Of a stretch of DNA of 64,000 bases, positions 34,574-43,543 are shown piece by piece. The notes under the pieces were generated by a model. The model was not told where the DNA came from, ran no database searches, and saw only the letters and a program-made list of their open reading frames with translations. The position numbers and the translations under genes are program-made. Within the stretch, counting starts at the first letter, position 1. The number at the start of each line of letters is the position of its first letter. The stretch covers positions 1-64,000 of the forward strand of contig DASRFR010000038.1 of NCBI GenBank assembly GCA_035651455.1. Reading direction: 5' to 3'. The stretch comes from DASRFR01 sp035651455 (GTDB lineage Bacteria > Acidobacteriota > Terriglobia > Terriglobales > Acidobacteriaceae).

Positions 34574-35036
34574 AAGTTCTCCTTAGGTGTCGGTACTTAC
34601 CGATTGTCTTTGAATTGCGTTCGGAGTCGCTAATAGAGCTACATAAGAGCGCTCCAGGCCGCGGGAGGCAACTGTTGTGTAATCGCAAGTCGCGGCCTAG
34701 ATATGAAGAACGTCTTCAGTGCATTTAAGGGATTGGATTCTGACATTCGGGAATAGGTGCAGGGGGTCTGTCATTTGTTTGTCAGGGAAAAGTAACAAAA
34801 GCGGCACAATGTAAATGTGGGATTGACGGCAGCAACGATGGAGCGATCGACTCACCATGCTTACAATTATTGTTTGAGAACAATTACAAGGATGCTGTGA
34901 GCCTGCGGAAATGGACACCTATTCCTGAACAGTCCTCAATCGCAGTTACACTTGCCGGTATTCTCGTTGCCGATCACGGGTGTGACATCGTAACCTGTTC
35001 CTTTTTGCTTTAACTGATCCTGGTTTGGAAACTGAA
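34574..35036. other. Gene-free, relatively AT-rich intergenic region
   Basis: This is a divergent intergenic region of 463 bases with no convincing gene. It is visibly richer in A and T than its neighbours around 34780-34900. A short stem ATTGTT-TGAG-AACAAT lies near 34870. It presumably carries promoters for both flanking genes, and no -35/-10 pair of good quality was found by eye. Confidence 0.4.
34590..34603 (-). promoter_or_regulatory. Dyad in the leader of the small secreted protein gene
   Basis: TCGGTA and TACCGA are perfect 6-base inverted repeats separated by CT, lying just upstream of the ribosome-binding site. This is a possible operator or a small leader hairpin, and no matching regulator can be named. 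Confidence 0.3.
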
Positions 35037-35879
35037 ATGCAATCCAACGTAAATCTCTATAACAACGCTTATGGCAATTATTGGTCAGCGGTATACCGCG
35101 AGATTCGACTGGAAACGTACGGTGAGGACCTCGGTCAGACCAGTTGGGTGGACACGGAGGAGTCGAACAAAATACCACACATGCTCGGTTTGAATCGTGA
35201 CTCATATGTGCTGGAAATCGGCAGCGGATCGGGGCGATATGCCTTACAACTTGCTGCGACGGTCGGCTGTCGGGTACTCGGTATCGACGCCAACGGAGCG
35301 GCCATCGATACCGCCAACCAGCTTGCGAAAGCGCAGGGCGTATCAGCCCAAGTGCGGTTCGAGCAGGGTGATGCTTCGCAGAAGTTGCCCTTTGACAATG
35401 CAACTTTCGATGCGGCGTTTGCCAACGATGTGCTGTGCCACTTACCTGGGCGGCAGGATACGCTGCGGGAAATCTTTCGCGTGATCCGCACCGGAGCAAA
35501 GTTTCTGTTCAGTGATGCGCTGATTATCGGCGGCACGATTTCGCATCAGGAAATTGCCATGCGCAGTTCGATTGGCTACTACATCTTCAGTCCGCCAGGA
35601 GAGAATGAACGGCTTCTCGAGAACGCGGAATTTCGGCTGGTGAGTGTTACAGACACGACAGCCAACGCAGCGGCGATCGCGAAGCGCTGGCATGATGCAC
35701 GACAGGCGAGACGGCCTGCGCTGGTGGCGATGGAGGGTGAAGCCACTTTTCAGGGATTGCAAAAATTCCTCTCTACGGTGAACACGCTTACTAGCGAACG
35801 AAAATTGCTGCGTCATTTTTACGTAGCGGAAAAGCCACGCGGCGCGGGCGTCAGACCTAAGAGGCTGATCTCCGCCTGA
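35037..35879 (+). CDS. Class I SAM-dependent methyltransferase
   Basis: The protein is 280 residues from the ATG at 35037. A TTG four codons upstream is also possible. The SAM site is VLEIGSGSGRYALQL, with LGIDANGAAID after strand 2 and a DVLCHLPGRQDTLREIFRVIRTGAKFLFSD block (shown here only to locate motif IV and the post-motif helix), the usual Methyltransf_11/UbiE-like arrangement. The N terminus (NNAYGNYWSAVYREIRLETYGEDLGQ) resembles small-molecule methyltransferases that act on polyamine-like, lipid or natural-product substrates. It stands alone, apart from a decayed alcohol dehydrogenase remnant that overlaps its 3' end in another frame. No partner suggests a substrate. Confidence 0.8.
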   Translation: MQSNVNLYNNAYGNYWSAVYREIRLETYGEDLGQTSWVDTEESNKIPHMLGLNRDSYVLEIGSGSGRYALQLAATVGCRVLGIDANGAAIDTANQLAKAQGVSAQVRFEQGDASQKLPFDNATFDAAFANDVLCHLPGRQDTLREIFRVIRTGAKFLFSDALIIGGTISHQEIAMRSSIGYYIFSPPGENERLLENAEFRLVSVTDTTANAAAIAKRWHDARQARRPALVAMEGEATFQGLQKFLSTVNTLTSERKLLRHFYVAEKPRGAGVRPKRLISA

Positions 35880-36189
35880 TAAAACGTGCTAAAGCAGGTA
35901 CGCTCTCGATCATCGGAGTGTACCCGCCCACGTGAAGCATTTCCCTATCGGCGATGCGATGAACAAGAACCTCAAAGTTAACATGGGCAACTGCAATCAC
36001 CGTGCGTACATTCCGAAGCTCGTGGACCTGGTGCGCATGAATGCGATTCGGCCCAGTCGTTTGCTCACTCAACAGGGGCCGCTAACCGACGTCATCGATC
36101 CCCACAAAAATTTCGATAAACGAGAAGCGGCCTGGGTCAAGGTGACGCTCGAGCCCTCGCCGGGGTCCGGGCCCGTGAAAGCAGCATAA
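35861..36189 (+). pseudogene. Remnant of a zinc-dependent alcohol dehydrogenase (C-terminal part)
   Basis: Two frames together encode the last 110 or so residues of a medium-chain zinc alcohol dehydrogenase. The first frame gives KRAKAGTLSIIGVYPPT and ends at a TGA (35933). The second, shifted by one base, resumes with VKHFPIGDAMNKNL and runs through MGNCNHRAYIPKLVDLVR and LTQQGPLTDVIDPHKNFDKRE to the end. The shared base at 35932 shows a one-base deletion. The catalytic-zinc and NAD-binding parts are missing, and the remnant begins inside the 3' end of the methyltransferase gene, so a larger deletion preceded or followed the frameshift. It should give no active enzyme. Confidence 0.85.
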
Positions 36190-36466
36190 GCTTACTGCAG
36201 CACGATATGGCAGCTCATGCCGGAACCGCGCGCCAAACGGCTTGGTTCTGTTGCCAATCTTGCAATCCGTGGTTCACGTCCCAAGACTACACTCGTCTGC
36301 CGATCGCTTATATCGAATTGTCGCGCTCGCGAATGATATTCCAGAATCGACTGGGACCTTGCATTCCGGCTCGCGAATCCGCCATGGCGGTTAAATAGAG
36401 ACGCACGTCCCTTCACACGAGCATGGTTGCTGATGCGATTCTATTCAGCTCAGCGCATGCCTGCGG

Positions 36467-38959
36467 TCATCGCCTGCGGCCTCTCTTCACCTGCTGCGCC
36501 GGTTCCTGGTACACCGCGAACTGAATTTTCTTTTCTACCGGATCGATGCGGTCCACGATGACGCGAATCTTCTGACCCAGGCTGTAGGTGCGGCGGCAGC
36601 GCTGGCCAATGATCTCGCGCGTCGTCTCGTGGTAAACGTAATGGTCGTCTGTGAGCGTATTGAGCGGCACCAGGCCTTCAACAAAAAGATCGGTGAGCTC
36701 GACGAAGAAGCCGAACTTGGTCACGCTGATAATCAAGCCATCGAAGTCTTCGCCTACTCGGTCCTGCATGAATTTGACCTTTTTCCACTCCATCAGTTCA
36801 CGCTCAGCTTCGTCGGCGCGCCGCTCGGACTGGCTGGACTCTTCTGCGATCGCGTGCAGTTCGTCTAATGAAACGGGTCCGCCCAAAGGCTCGATCGCCA
36901 ACTGGTGCGCTTCGCGGTCGCGGCGCTTGGACCAGGGGAAAGGCGCGCCTTCATTCGACTCAGGGCGTTGCTGCTGCTGTTCGGCGCGGGAATTTGAACT
37001 GTCTTCTCGCAGCACATCTTTGAGAATGCGATGAACGATCAGGTCGGGATAGCGGCGGATCGGCGAGGTGAAATGAGTATAGCTATTTGCCGCCAGCGCA
37101 AAGTGTCCGGCGTTTTCTTCCGAGTAACGCGCCTGTTTGAGGGAGCGCAGCATGAGATAGCTGAGAATACGTTCTTCAGGCTTGCCGGCAATCTTCTCCG
37201 TGAGCTTCTGGTACATGCGCGGCGTAATGTGAACTTCTTTCGGGACCTCGATTTCGCGCGGACGCCGTCCGGTGCCATGCGACGCGCGGCGATCGGTCTT
37301 CAGCTGCACCCGGTGAATGGGCAATGGCCCGACCCCCAGCGAATAGCCGAAGGTGGAAGCAATGACCTCAAAGTCGTAAACGCGCTTGGCATCAGGCTTC
37401 TCGTGAATACGATAAAGCGAAGCGACGCGACGGTTCTCGAGAAAGTGCGCCACGCATTCGTTCGCTGCCAGCATGAATTCCTCGATGATGCGATGGGCAA
37501 TGTTCCGTTCCGAGCGGGTCACGCTCTTCATGAGGCCGAACTCGTCGAACTCGATGACCGGCTCCGGTAAATCGAAGTCGATGGAGCCGCGCCGCTCGCG
37601 CTTGCGATTCAAAATCATGGCGAGATCGCGCATATTCTCGAATAATCCCGCAAGCGGCTCGTAGCGTTTGCGCGTACTGGCATCGCCTTCGAGAACGGCG
37701 TTCACATCGGTATAGGTCATGCGCTCGGTGGAGCGGATTACGCCTTCATTGAGGCGGTGGTTGACCACCTGGCCCTGGTGATCGATTTCCATGGTGCACG
37801 ACAACACCAGGCGGTCGACCTTCGGCCGCAAGCTGCAGATGTCGGTAGACAGCTCAAGCGGCAGCATGGGAACGGCGCGGTCGGGAAAATAGACGGAGGT
37901 GCCGCGCAGCCGCGCTTCCTGGTCGAGGGCGGAGTTCGCAGTGACATAATGCGCCACATCGGCGATGTGGACCTGCAATTCGTAGTTGCCGTTCTCAAGG
38001 GTGGAGACGGTTACGGCATCATCGAAGTCGCGGGCCGTCTCGCCGTCGATGGTCACAATGGATAGCCGGCGGTAATCGTGGCGCTTCTGCATCTCGCGGG
38101 CGGGGATAATTCCTTCCGCCTGCTGCGCCTCCTGCAGCACTTCCGAGGGAAAGCGGTGGGGCAAGTGGAATTTGCGGATGATGATCTCGACATCCACGCC
38201 AAAATCATCTTCGTAGCCGAGAATTTCGGTGACCTTGCCACGGGGATTCTGAGTCGCCGTAGGCCAGTCGGTGATTTCGACATCAACAATCACGTTCTCC
38301 AGATCGTTCCATTCCGCGCGACGTGCAGCCTCCTCGCCGAGCACGCGATGGACTGATTTCCTGCCCTTCTTTGGCCGGGTTGGGCCCGCGCCGTCAGCAT
38401 CTTCCGAGTCCCTCTCGGGATATTCCTGCCCCGCCGGGATAATGATCTCCTGGTGAATTTTCTCGTCCATCGGCGTGACATGGTTCCGCCGGTTCCCGTA
38501 ATGGAACTTGCCAACCACGGTGGGGTGAGCTCGCGTAACGGTGCGAAGGATTCGGCCCTCAGCCCGGCCATCTGGGCGTATGTTGCCGATTTCCACCAGA
38601 ACCCTGTCCCCGTGCATGGCCGAGCCGATGAAGTGGGGCGGCACGAAGATGTCGCCGGCGAGGCGCGCCTTGAGCTTGGCGTCGAGTGACGCGGGATCCG
38701 GAATGACAAAACCGTATCCGTCGCGATGCAGGCTGAGGCGGCCAACGACGACGTTCTGGCCCTTCTTAGCCTGCGGTAAAGCGTAGCGATCGGAGTCAAC
38801 CTGAAGCAACTCACCCTGCTTCACTAATTGCGACAGAAGTTCAGAAAGCTGCCGGCGCTCCGCGCCATGTGCTCCCAACTCGCGCAGCAACTGCTTGTAG
38901 CCGGCGCTGTGCTTGGGCTGGCGCTCGATGTGCTTCAGGATGCGTTCGCGGGTAAGCAT
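36467..38959 (-). CDS. rnr: Ribonuclease R (RNB-family exoribonuclease)
   Basis: The 830-residue protein is a 3'-5' exoribonuclease that degrades structured RNA and participates in mRNA and rRNA quality control. Domain order is complete: an N-terminal helix-turn-helix (1-60), two cold-shock/OB domains (about 65-250), the RNB catalytic domain with D305, D311, D313 and D314 in IDGETARDFDD, and a C-terminal S1 domain (about 735-815, beginning GEDFDGLIISVTKFGFFVEL). It ends with a short basic tail. A low-complexity Gln/Glu insertion (about 645-665) sits in the RNB domain. The gene follows hemH by 150 bases on the same strand. Confidence 0.95.
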   Translation of the reverse strand: MLTRERILKHIERQPKHSAGYKQLLRELGAHGAERRQLSELLSQLVKQGELLQVDSDRYALPQAKKGQNVVVGRLSLHRDGYGFVIPDPASLDAKLKARLAGDIFVPPHFIGSAMHGDRVLVEIGNIRPDGRAEGRILRTVTRAHPTVVGKFHYGNRRNHVTPMDEKIHQEIIIPAGQEYPERDSEDADGAGPTRPKKGRKSVHRVLGEEAARRAEWNDLENVIVDVEITDWPTATQNPRGKVTEILGYEDDFGVDVEIIIRKFHLPHRFPSEVLQEAQQAEGIIPAREMQKRHDYRRLSIVTIDGETARDFDDAVTVSTLENGNYELQVHIADVAHYVTANSALDQEARLRGTSVYFPDRAVPMLPLELSTDICSLRPKVDRLVLSCTMEIDHQGQVVNHRLNEGVIRSTERMTYTDVNAVLEGDASTRKRYEPLAGLFENMRDLAMILNRKRERRGSIDFDLPEPVIEFDEFGLMKSVTRSERNIAHRIIEEFMLAANECVAHFLENRRVASLYRIHEKPDAKRVYDFEVIASTFGYSLGVGPLPIHRVQLKTDRRASHGTGRRPREIEVPKEVHITPRMYQKLTEKIAGKPEERILSYLMLRSLKQARYSEENAGHFALAANSYTHFTSPIRRYPDLIVHRILKDVLREDSSNSRAEQQQQRPESNEGAPFPWSKRRDREAHQLAIEPLGGPVSLDELHAIAEESSQSERRADEAERELMEWKKVKFMQDRVGEDFDGLIISVTKFGFFVELTDLFVEGLVPLNTLTDDHYVYHETTREIIGQRCRRTYSLGQKIRVIVDRIDPVEKKIQFAVYQEPAQQVKRGRRR

Positions 38960-39112
38960 GAGGCTACGCTGTAAGGATCAAAGGGCTCAGCCGGTTCCGG
39001 AGCAGAATCGATTTCATCCGCTTCGCTGGCGCTTCCTATTTCAAGGCTGATACCGTGCAAGTCAGGATCGTTGGATGCGAATCCGCAGCCAGAGTTTTAC
39101 ACCACCTGCAAT

Positions 39113-40018
39113 CTACAGCCTTGTTCGCACAATGTCGGCAAGTGCCGAAGTCAGCGTCTGCGACTCGTTCAGCGACTGTGCGCGCCAGAGCTGCATGCCG
39201 TTTTTCATCGCGAAGTCTTTGAAGGCAATATCGATGTCGTAGAGCACCTCCACGTGATCGCAAAGGAACCCGATCGGCTGCACGAATAATCCCGCATGGC
39301 CTTTCTGCTTGAGCCCGAGAATCGTCTCCTCGACGGATGGGCCGATCCATGGTCCGCCGGACATGCCCTGGCTTTGAAAAGCAAAGGCCCAGTCTTCCAG
39401 AGCCAGGTCTGCTTCTTTGGCAACGAGTGCCGCCGTCTGGTGCGCCTGCGCCTGATAGGGATCACCTTCCGTGATAGTGCGTTCGGGCACGCTGTGGGCA
39501 GTGAAAATCACCGGCAGCCTGGTTCCCGCTTCCGAGCAGGCCGCAGGCCAGGAGGAGAGCAGCTTCTCGGCGAAAGCCCGGATCAGTAGCGGGTGATCGT
39601 GCCAGGATTCTACGAAGTCCATTGCAAAATGCGAGTTGTTCTGGCTCTCAACCGCGCGGCGGTAAAGACCGACGCTGGTGCGCGAATTCTGCGGCGCCAG
39701 GCAGACGGCAATTACCCGCTCAAAATCTTCACCCGCGATTTTCTGCACCGTGTCAGAGATAAAGGGCTTCCAGTTTCGCATTCCCACGAACACGGGCATT
39801 CGGAGCTGGTCGGCCAATTGCGAAGCCTGTTTCAACGTCCAGAAGGTAAGAGGTGAAAAGCCAACGAGAGTGTATCGATGCGTAATCTCATCGACCACCG
39901 CCTGCGGCATCGAGCGCCCACTGGTCACGTGACTCAGGTACTCCGAGATCTCTTCAGGCTTCTCGGGACTTCCGTGGGCCAGAAGAAGAACTGCCGTGCG
40001 ATTCGGGTTCGAGGTCAA
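39113..40018 (-). CDS. hemH: Ferrochelatase
   Basis: The 301-residue enzyme inserts iron into a porphyrin, the last or next-to-last step of haem synthesis. The signature histidine lies in FTAHSVPER (H175), and the second metal ligand is E257 in GFLCDHVEVLYDID, which matches the family hallmark. The size is typical of ferrochelatases without a C-terminal extension, similar to the Gram-positive type that acts on coproporphyrin III, so either the classical or the coproporphyrin-dependent branch is possible. It lies 36 bases behind hemE on the same strand, and co-transcription of the two haem genes is very likely. Confidence 0.9.
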   Translation of the reverse strand: MTSNPNRTAVLLLAHGSPEKPEEISEYLSHVTSGRSMPQAVVDEITHRYTLVGFSPLTFWTLKQASQLADQLRMPVFVGMRNWKPFISDTVQKIAGEDFERVIAVCLAPQNSRTSVGLYRRAVESQNNSHFAMDFVESWHDHPLLIRAFAEKLLSSWPAACSEAGTRLPVIFTAHSVPERTITEGDPYQAQAHQTAALVAKEADLALEDWAFAFQSQGMSGGPWIGPSVEETILGLKQKGHAGLFVQPIGFLCDHVEVLYDIDIAFKDFAMKNGMQLWRAQSLNESQTLTSALADIVRTRL

Positions 40019-40054
40019 CGGGATCTCCCGGTCCTTGGGCCGCGGCGTCGCTTT

Positions 40055-41107
40055 TCAGCGTGCAGCGGTGGCGTACTTGGCGGAACGTTCACGAACAAAG
40101 TCTGCCAGGGCCTTCACATGTTCGACTGGCGTCTCCGGCAGGATGCCGTGTCCCAGATTGAAGATGTGACCCGGCCGCCCATTGGCGCGGCGCAAAATGT
40201 CTTCTGCACGGGTTTCGATTTCCTGCCAAGGGGCAAAAAGGAGCACGGGATCGAGGTTCCCCTGCACGGCGCCCTTGTGATCTAATGCACGCCAACCCGC
40301 GTCCAGAGGAATGCGCCAATCGAGCCCGATCACTTCCGCGCCCGTCTCCTGCATGGCCGGGAGAAGCGTGGCGCTGTCAGTCCCGAAGTAAATGATGGGC
40401 GCGCCGGTCTTCTGCAACTGTTTCACCAGCGCAGTCGCGTGATGCAGAACGTAGCGGCGATAGTCTTCAACACTAAGACAGCCGACCCAACTGTCAAAAA
40501 TCTGGATGGTGTCGGCTCCGGCATTAACCTGTTTCGCGGCGTATTCTCCGGTGACCGCAACCAGTTTTTGCATGAGCTCATCCCAGAGCGCAGGCGAGTT
40601 GTACATCATTTTTTTGGTGTGAACGTAATTGCGCGAGCCGCCGCCTTCGATCATGTAGCTTGCCAGCGTGAAAGGCGCACCGCAGAAACCGATCATGGGA
40701 AGGCGGTCCGCAAAATGCTTGCACACGATCCGAATGGCGTCTGATACGTAGCCGAGGTCAGAGGCGCGGTCGGTGCGAAGCCGGCTCACGTCGGCTTGCT
40801 CGCGCAACGGTTTTTCAATGACCGGACCTTCGCCTGCCTCGAAACGAAATGGCAGGCCCATCACTTCGAGCGGCAGCAAGAGATCGGCGAAGATGATGGC
40901 GGCATCCACGTTGAGTGCTTCGGCGGCGGTGATGGTGACCTCGGCGGCCAATTCCGGCTTCTTGCAAATTTCGATGAGGGAATGCTTTTTGCGCACGGCG
41001 CGGTACTCGGCCATGTAGCGCCCCGCCTGGCGCATGAACCATACGGGCGTGCGCTCGACTGGCTGGGCCTTACAAGCCCGTACAAACAGAGAATTGGGAG
41101 CCGACAT
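40055..41107 (-). CDS. hemE: Uroporphyrinogen decarboxylase
   Basis: This 350-residue cytoplasmic enzyme removes four carboxyl groups from uroporphyrinogen III to give coproporphyrinogen III. The N-terminal active-site motif PVWFMRQAGRYM is intact, and the glycine-rich GFCGAPFTLASYM and the late NLGHGI motif are present. The start at 41107 matches the family length. An ATG six codons upstream is possible, and a GGAAG lies close to the chosen one. It heads a minus-strand unit with hemH and perhaps rnr. It is divergent from the GH9 gene, with 146 bases between them for promoters. Confidence 0.95.
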   Translation of the reverse strand: MSAPNSLFVRACKAQPVERTPVWFMRQAGRYMAEYRAVRKKHSLIEICKKPELAAEVTITAAEALNVDAAIIFADLLLPLEVMGLPFRFEAGEGPVIEKPLREQADVSRLRTDRASDLGYVSDAIRIVCKHFADRLPMIGFCGAPFTLASYMIEGGGSRNYVHTKKMMYNSPALWDELMQKLVAVTGEYAAKQVNAGADTIQIFDSWVGCLSVEDYRRYVLHHATALVKQLQKTGAPIIYFGTDSATLLPAMQETGAEVIGLDWRIPLDAGWRALDHKGAVQGNLDPVLLFAPWQEIETRAEDILRRANGRPGHIFNLGHGILPETPVEHVKALADFVRERSAKYATAAR

Positions 41108-41253
41108 GAGCTTCCAAGATAGCATTTTGCGAAGAATTCGGTTAACGCAGGGAGCGCCTGGTGGCGATGTGTGACCGCGATACCTGACTCGATCTTACTT
41201 GCTGTGCTAGGTTCGTTACGGGTTAGCAAAGCAATGCGGCGCTGAGGAGTTTC

Positions 41254-43098
41254 ATGCTGCGAAAATGCGCAATTCTGTCACTCTGCCTGATCAGCATTGT
41301 TTGTGCAGGACAGAGCGGCAGCGAAGCCAAGATCCTGACCAACCAGGTTGGATATGAAGCGATTGGACCGAAGCACGCCGTCGTTCAGGGCAAGGAGGCC
41401 GACCGGATATGGGACTGCGCCGTTAAGAACGAGACGAACGGGAAGGAGGTATTCTCTGCCCCGGCGAAAGTTTCTGGCCATGTGGACAAGTGGCGGGATT
41501 GGAACTATTGGACCTTTGATTTTGAACCGCTCGCAACCGAAGGCACTTACTACGTGGAATGCGCGACGGGAACAGGCGCGGTCAGGTCATACCCATTCCT
41601 CATCCAGACAGACCTGCTGGAACGCAACACGCTTTCGAACGCGATTTATTATTTCAAGGAGGAACGCAGTTCCGGCCTGATGGATCAGGCGGATCGGCAC
41701 GCGCCGTTCGATCCTCCTAAGACAGGGACCCTCGACGCGCACGGCGGCTGGTGGGACGCGACTGGCGACTACGGCAAGCATCTGTCGCATCTTTCATTCT
41801 CGACTTATTTCAATCCGCAGCAGATTCCACTGGTGGTCTACAACGCTTTCAAAAGCGAGCAGCAATTGCAGCGGCGCGGGAATCCGTACTCCAGGCGTTA
41901 CCAGGACCGCCTGCTCGATGAGGCGATGTTCGGAGCCGACTACCTGGTGCGCGTGAAAGATCCGGAGGGCTCGTTCTATCGATCCATTGGCTCAGAGCCG
42001 GTGAATCAACTCCCGCAAGGCCGCCGAGTGGCGGGGGAGATGAAGCAGTTCGGCATCTTCAAATCGAAAGATACGGGTCCGCGCGACATGGTGGAGAAAG
42101 CCGCTAACGATCGCGAATACGAGGTGAGCTATCGCTCGGGAGGAGGAGTGGCCATCGCCGCGCTCGCCATTGCCAGCACGTTTCCATTCTCAGGAGAATT
42201 CGGCAGCTCCGATTACCGCAAGGCCGCCGAGGACGCGTTCGTCTACCTGGAGAAGAACAATCCGGCGATGACCAACGATGGAAAGGAAAACATCGTTGAC
42301 GATTTTTGCGCGCTGATGGCGGCCAGCGAACTGTTCAGGGCGACACACAAACCGGAATACCAGGCAGCGGCAGATCGGCGCGCAGGGAATCTAATCGCCC
42401 GGCTTATAAGCAGAGGTGACCAGCAGAACTATTGGCGCGCGGACGATGGCGACCGGCCGTTCTTTCACGCATCCGATGCAGGCTTGCCGGTGGTCAGTCT
42501 GCTCTATTACGCAGAGATCGCCGATGGCGCTCGCCGAGATCAAGTGATCGCGACAGTCAAGAAGTCCCTACAACATGAATTAGCGGTGACCGCCGAGGTC
42601 AATAATCCCTTTGGCTATGCGCGACAATACGTTCAGGACAAAACCGGCAGGCGGCGCACCTCGTTCTTCTTTCCCCACAATTCAGACGCCGCACCGTGGT
42701 GGCAAGGGGAGAACGCGCGTCTGGCCTCACTGGCTTCAGCGGCGCTCTTGGCAGCGCCGCATTGCAAAGATGATCCGGCATTCCAAAAAGCGCTGATCGT
42801 TTACGCTGACAACCAGCTGAACTGGATCCTGGGGCTGAACCCATTCGACTCGTCGATGATGAATGGCGTGGGGCGCAACAACCCACATTACATGTTTTTC
42901 GATTCATGGGAGTTCACGAACGCGCCGGGTGGCATCTCAAACGGGATCACCAGCGGATTTGGCGACGAGAACGACATTGACTACAACCTGACCTACCGGG
43001 AGACCGGAGCGGACAATGACTGGAGATGGTCGGAACAGTGGTTGCCGCACGGCGCGTGGTACATGCTGGCAGCGTCGGCCCAAGGCGCGACCAGGTAA
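41254..43098 (+). CDS. Secreted glycoside hydrolase family 9 enzyme
   Basis: The 614-residue protein has a signal peptide (about 1-19) and GAGGAG as ribosome-binding site. The N-terminal Ig-like cellulase domain (about 25-120, KILTNQVGYE) is followed by an alpha-barrel GH9 catalytic domain. Catalytic residues are visible: the aspartate pair in GGWWDATGDYGKH (D168, D172) and the proton-donor glutamate in GDENDIDYN (E572). Members are endo-glucanases or exo-acting enzymes on beta-glucans, including glucosaminidases and xyloglucanases. Exact specificity cannot be read from sequence. It stands alone between hemE and a small protein gene, with no carbohydrate-binding module fused. Confidence 0.9.
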   Translation: MLRKCAILSLCLISIVCAGQSGSEAKILTNQVGYEAIGPKHAVVQGKEADRIWDCAVKNETNGKEVFSAPAKVSGHVDKWRDWNYWTFDFEPLATEGTYYVECATGTGAVRSYPFLIQTDLLERNTLSNAIYYFKEERSSGLMDQADRHAPFDPPKTGTLDAHGGWWDATGDYGKHLSHLSFSTYFNPQQIPLVVYNAFKSEQQLQRRGNPYSRRYQDRLLDEAMFGADYLVRVKDPEGSFYRSIGSEPVNQLPQGRRVAGEMKQFGIFKSKDTGPRDMVEKAANDREYEVSYRSGGGVAIAALAIASTFPFSGEFGSSDYRKAAEDAFVYLEKNNPAMTNDGKENIVDDFCALMAASELFRATHKPEYQAAADRRAGNLIARLISRGDQQNYWRADDGDRPFFHASDAGLPVVSLLYYAEIADGARRDQVIATVKKSLQHELAVTAEVNNPFGYARQYVQDKTGRRRTSFFFPHNSDAAPWWQGENARLASLASAALLAAPHCKDDPAFQKALIVYADNQLNWILGLNPFDSSMMNGVGRNNPHYMFFDSWEFTNAPGGISNGITSGFGDENDIDYNLTYRETGADNDWRWSEQWLPHGAWYMLAASAQGATR

Positions 43099-43185
43099 TA
43101 ATGTCTGGCCCCGGGATGTTGCAGATGCAGGCGATCGCCTGCGTGCCTGCACGGTGCGGAGTCCTCGCAGCGGTATGGATTGCTC

Positions 43186-43491
43186 ATGCTCGACCTTGAG
43201 TTGATGAAAAAAATTGCTGCCGCGCTTATGACGCAATCTGAGCTCACCGTGAGCGACCAGACGTTGCGCGTACAACGCACCGGGACTAACCGATTGCGCA
43301 GAGTTGAATTCGTGATGAATGGCGGCCAATACGCCGCCATAGAGCAGAATCCATACAAGCCAAGCCGTTGGGGTACCTTGGCGCGGCAGGGACATCAGGT
43401 AGTGCAGTTTCTCGACCTCAACACCCGTCACTATATTGCCGTCGCCATTGATGGAGAGATCAAGCAATACGGAAAGCTAGGCAAGAAATAA
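43186..43491 (+). CDS. Small conserved-looking cytoplasmic protein, unknown function
   Basis: The protein is about 101 residues. The start is not certain: a TTG at 43180, ATG at 43186 and ATG at 43204 are all in frame and none has a strong ribosome-binding site. The sequence has a helical N terminus (LDLELMKKIAAALM) and a basic middle (TLRVQRTGTNRLRRVEFVM). A beta-strand-rich C-terminal half has RQGHQVVQFLD and HYIAVAIDGEIKQYGKL. It lacks membrane helices and a signal peptide. The basic character and the final strand pattern could suit nucleic acid or protein binding. It is 87 bases behind the GH9 gene in the same direction but is probably independent. Confidence 0.55.
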   Translation: MLDLELMKKIAAALMTQSELTVSDQTLRVQRTGTNRLRRVEFVMNGGQYAAIEQNPYKPSRWGTLARQGHQVVQFLDLNTRHYIAVAIDGEIKQYGKLGKK

Positions 43492-43543
43492 ACAACAATG
43501 CGGTGGGCCAGGGGTTGCGCGCGATCAGTTCTGATGCTGCATA

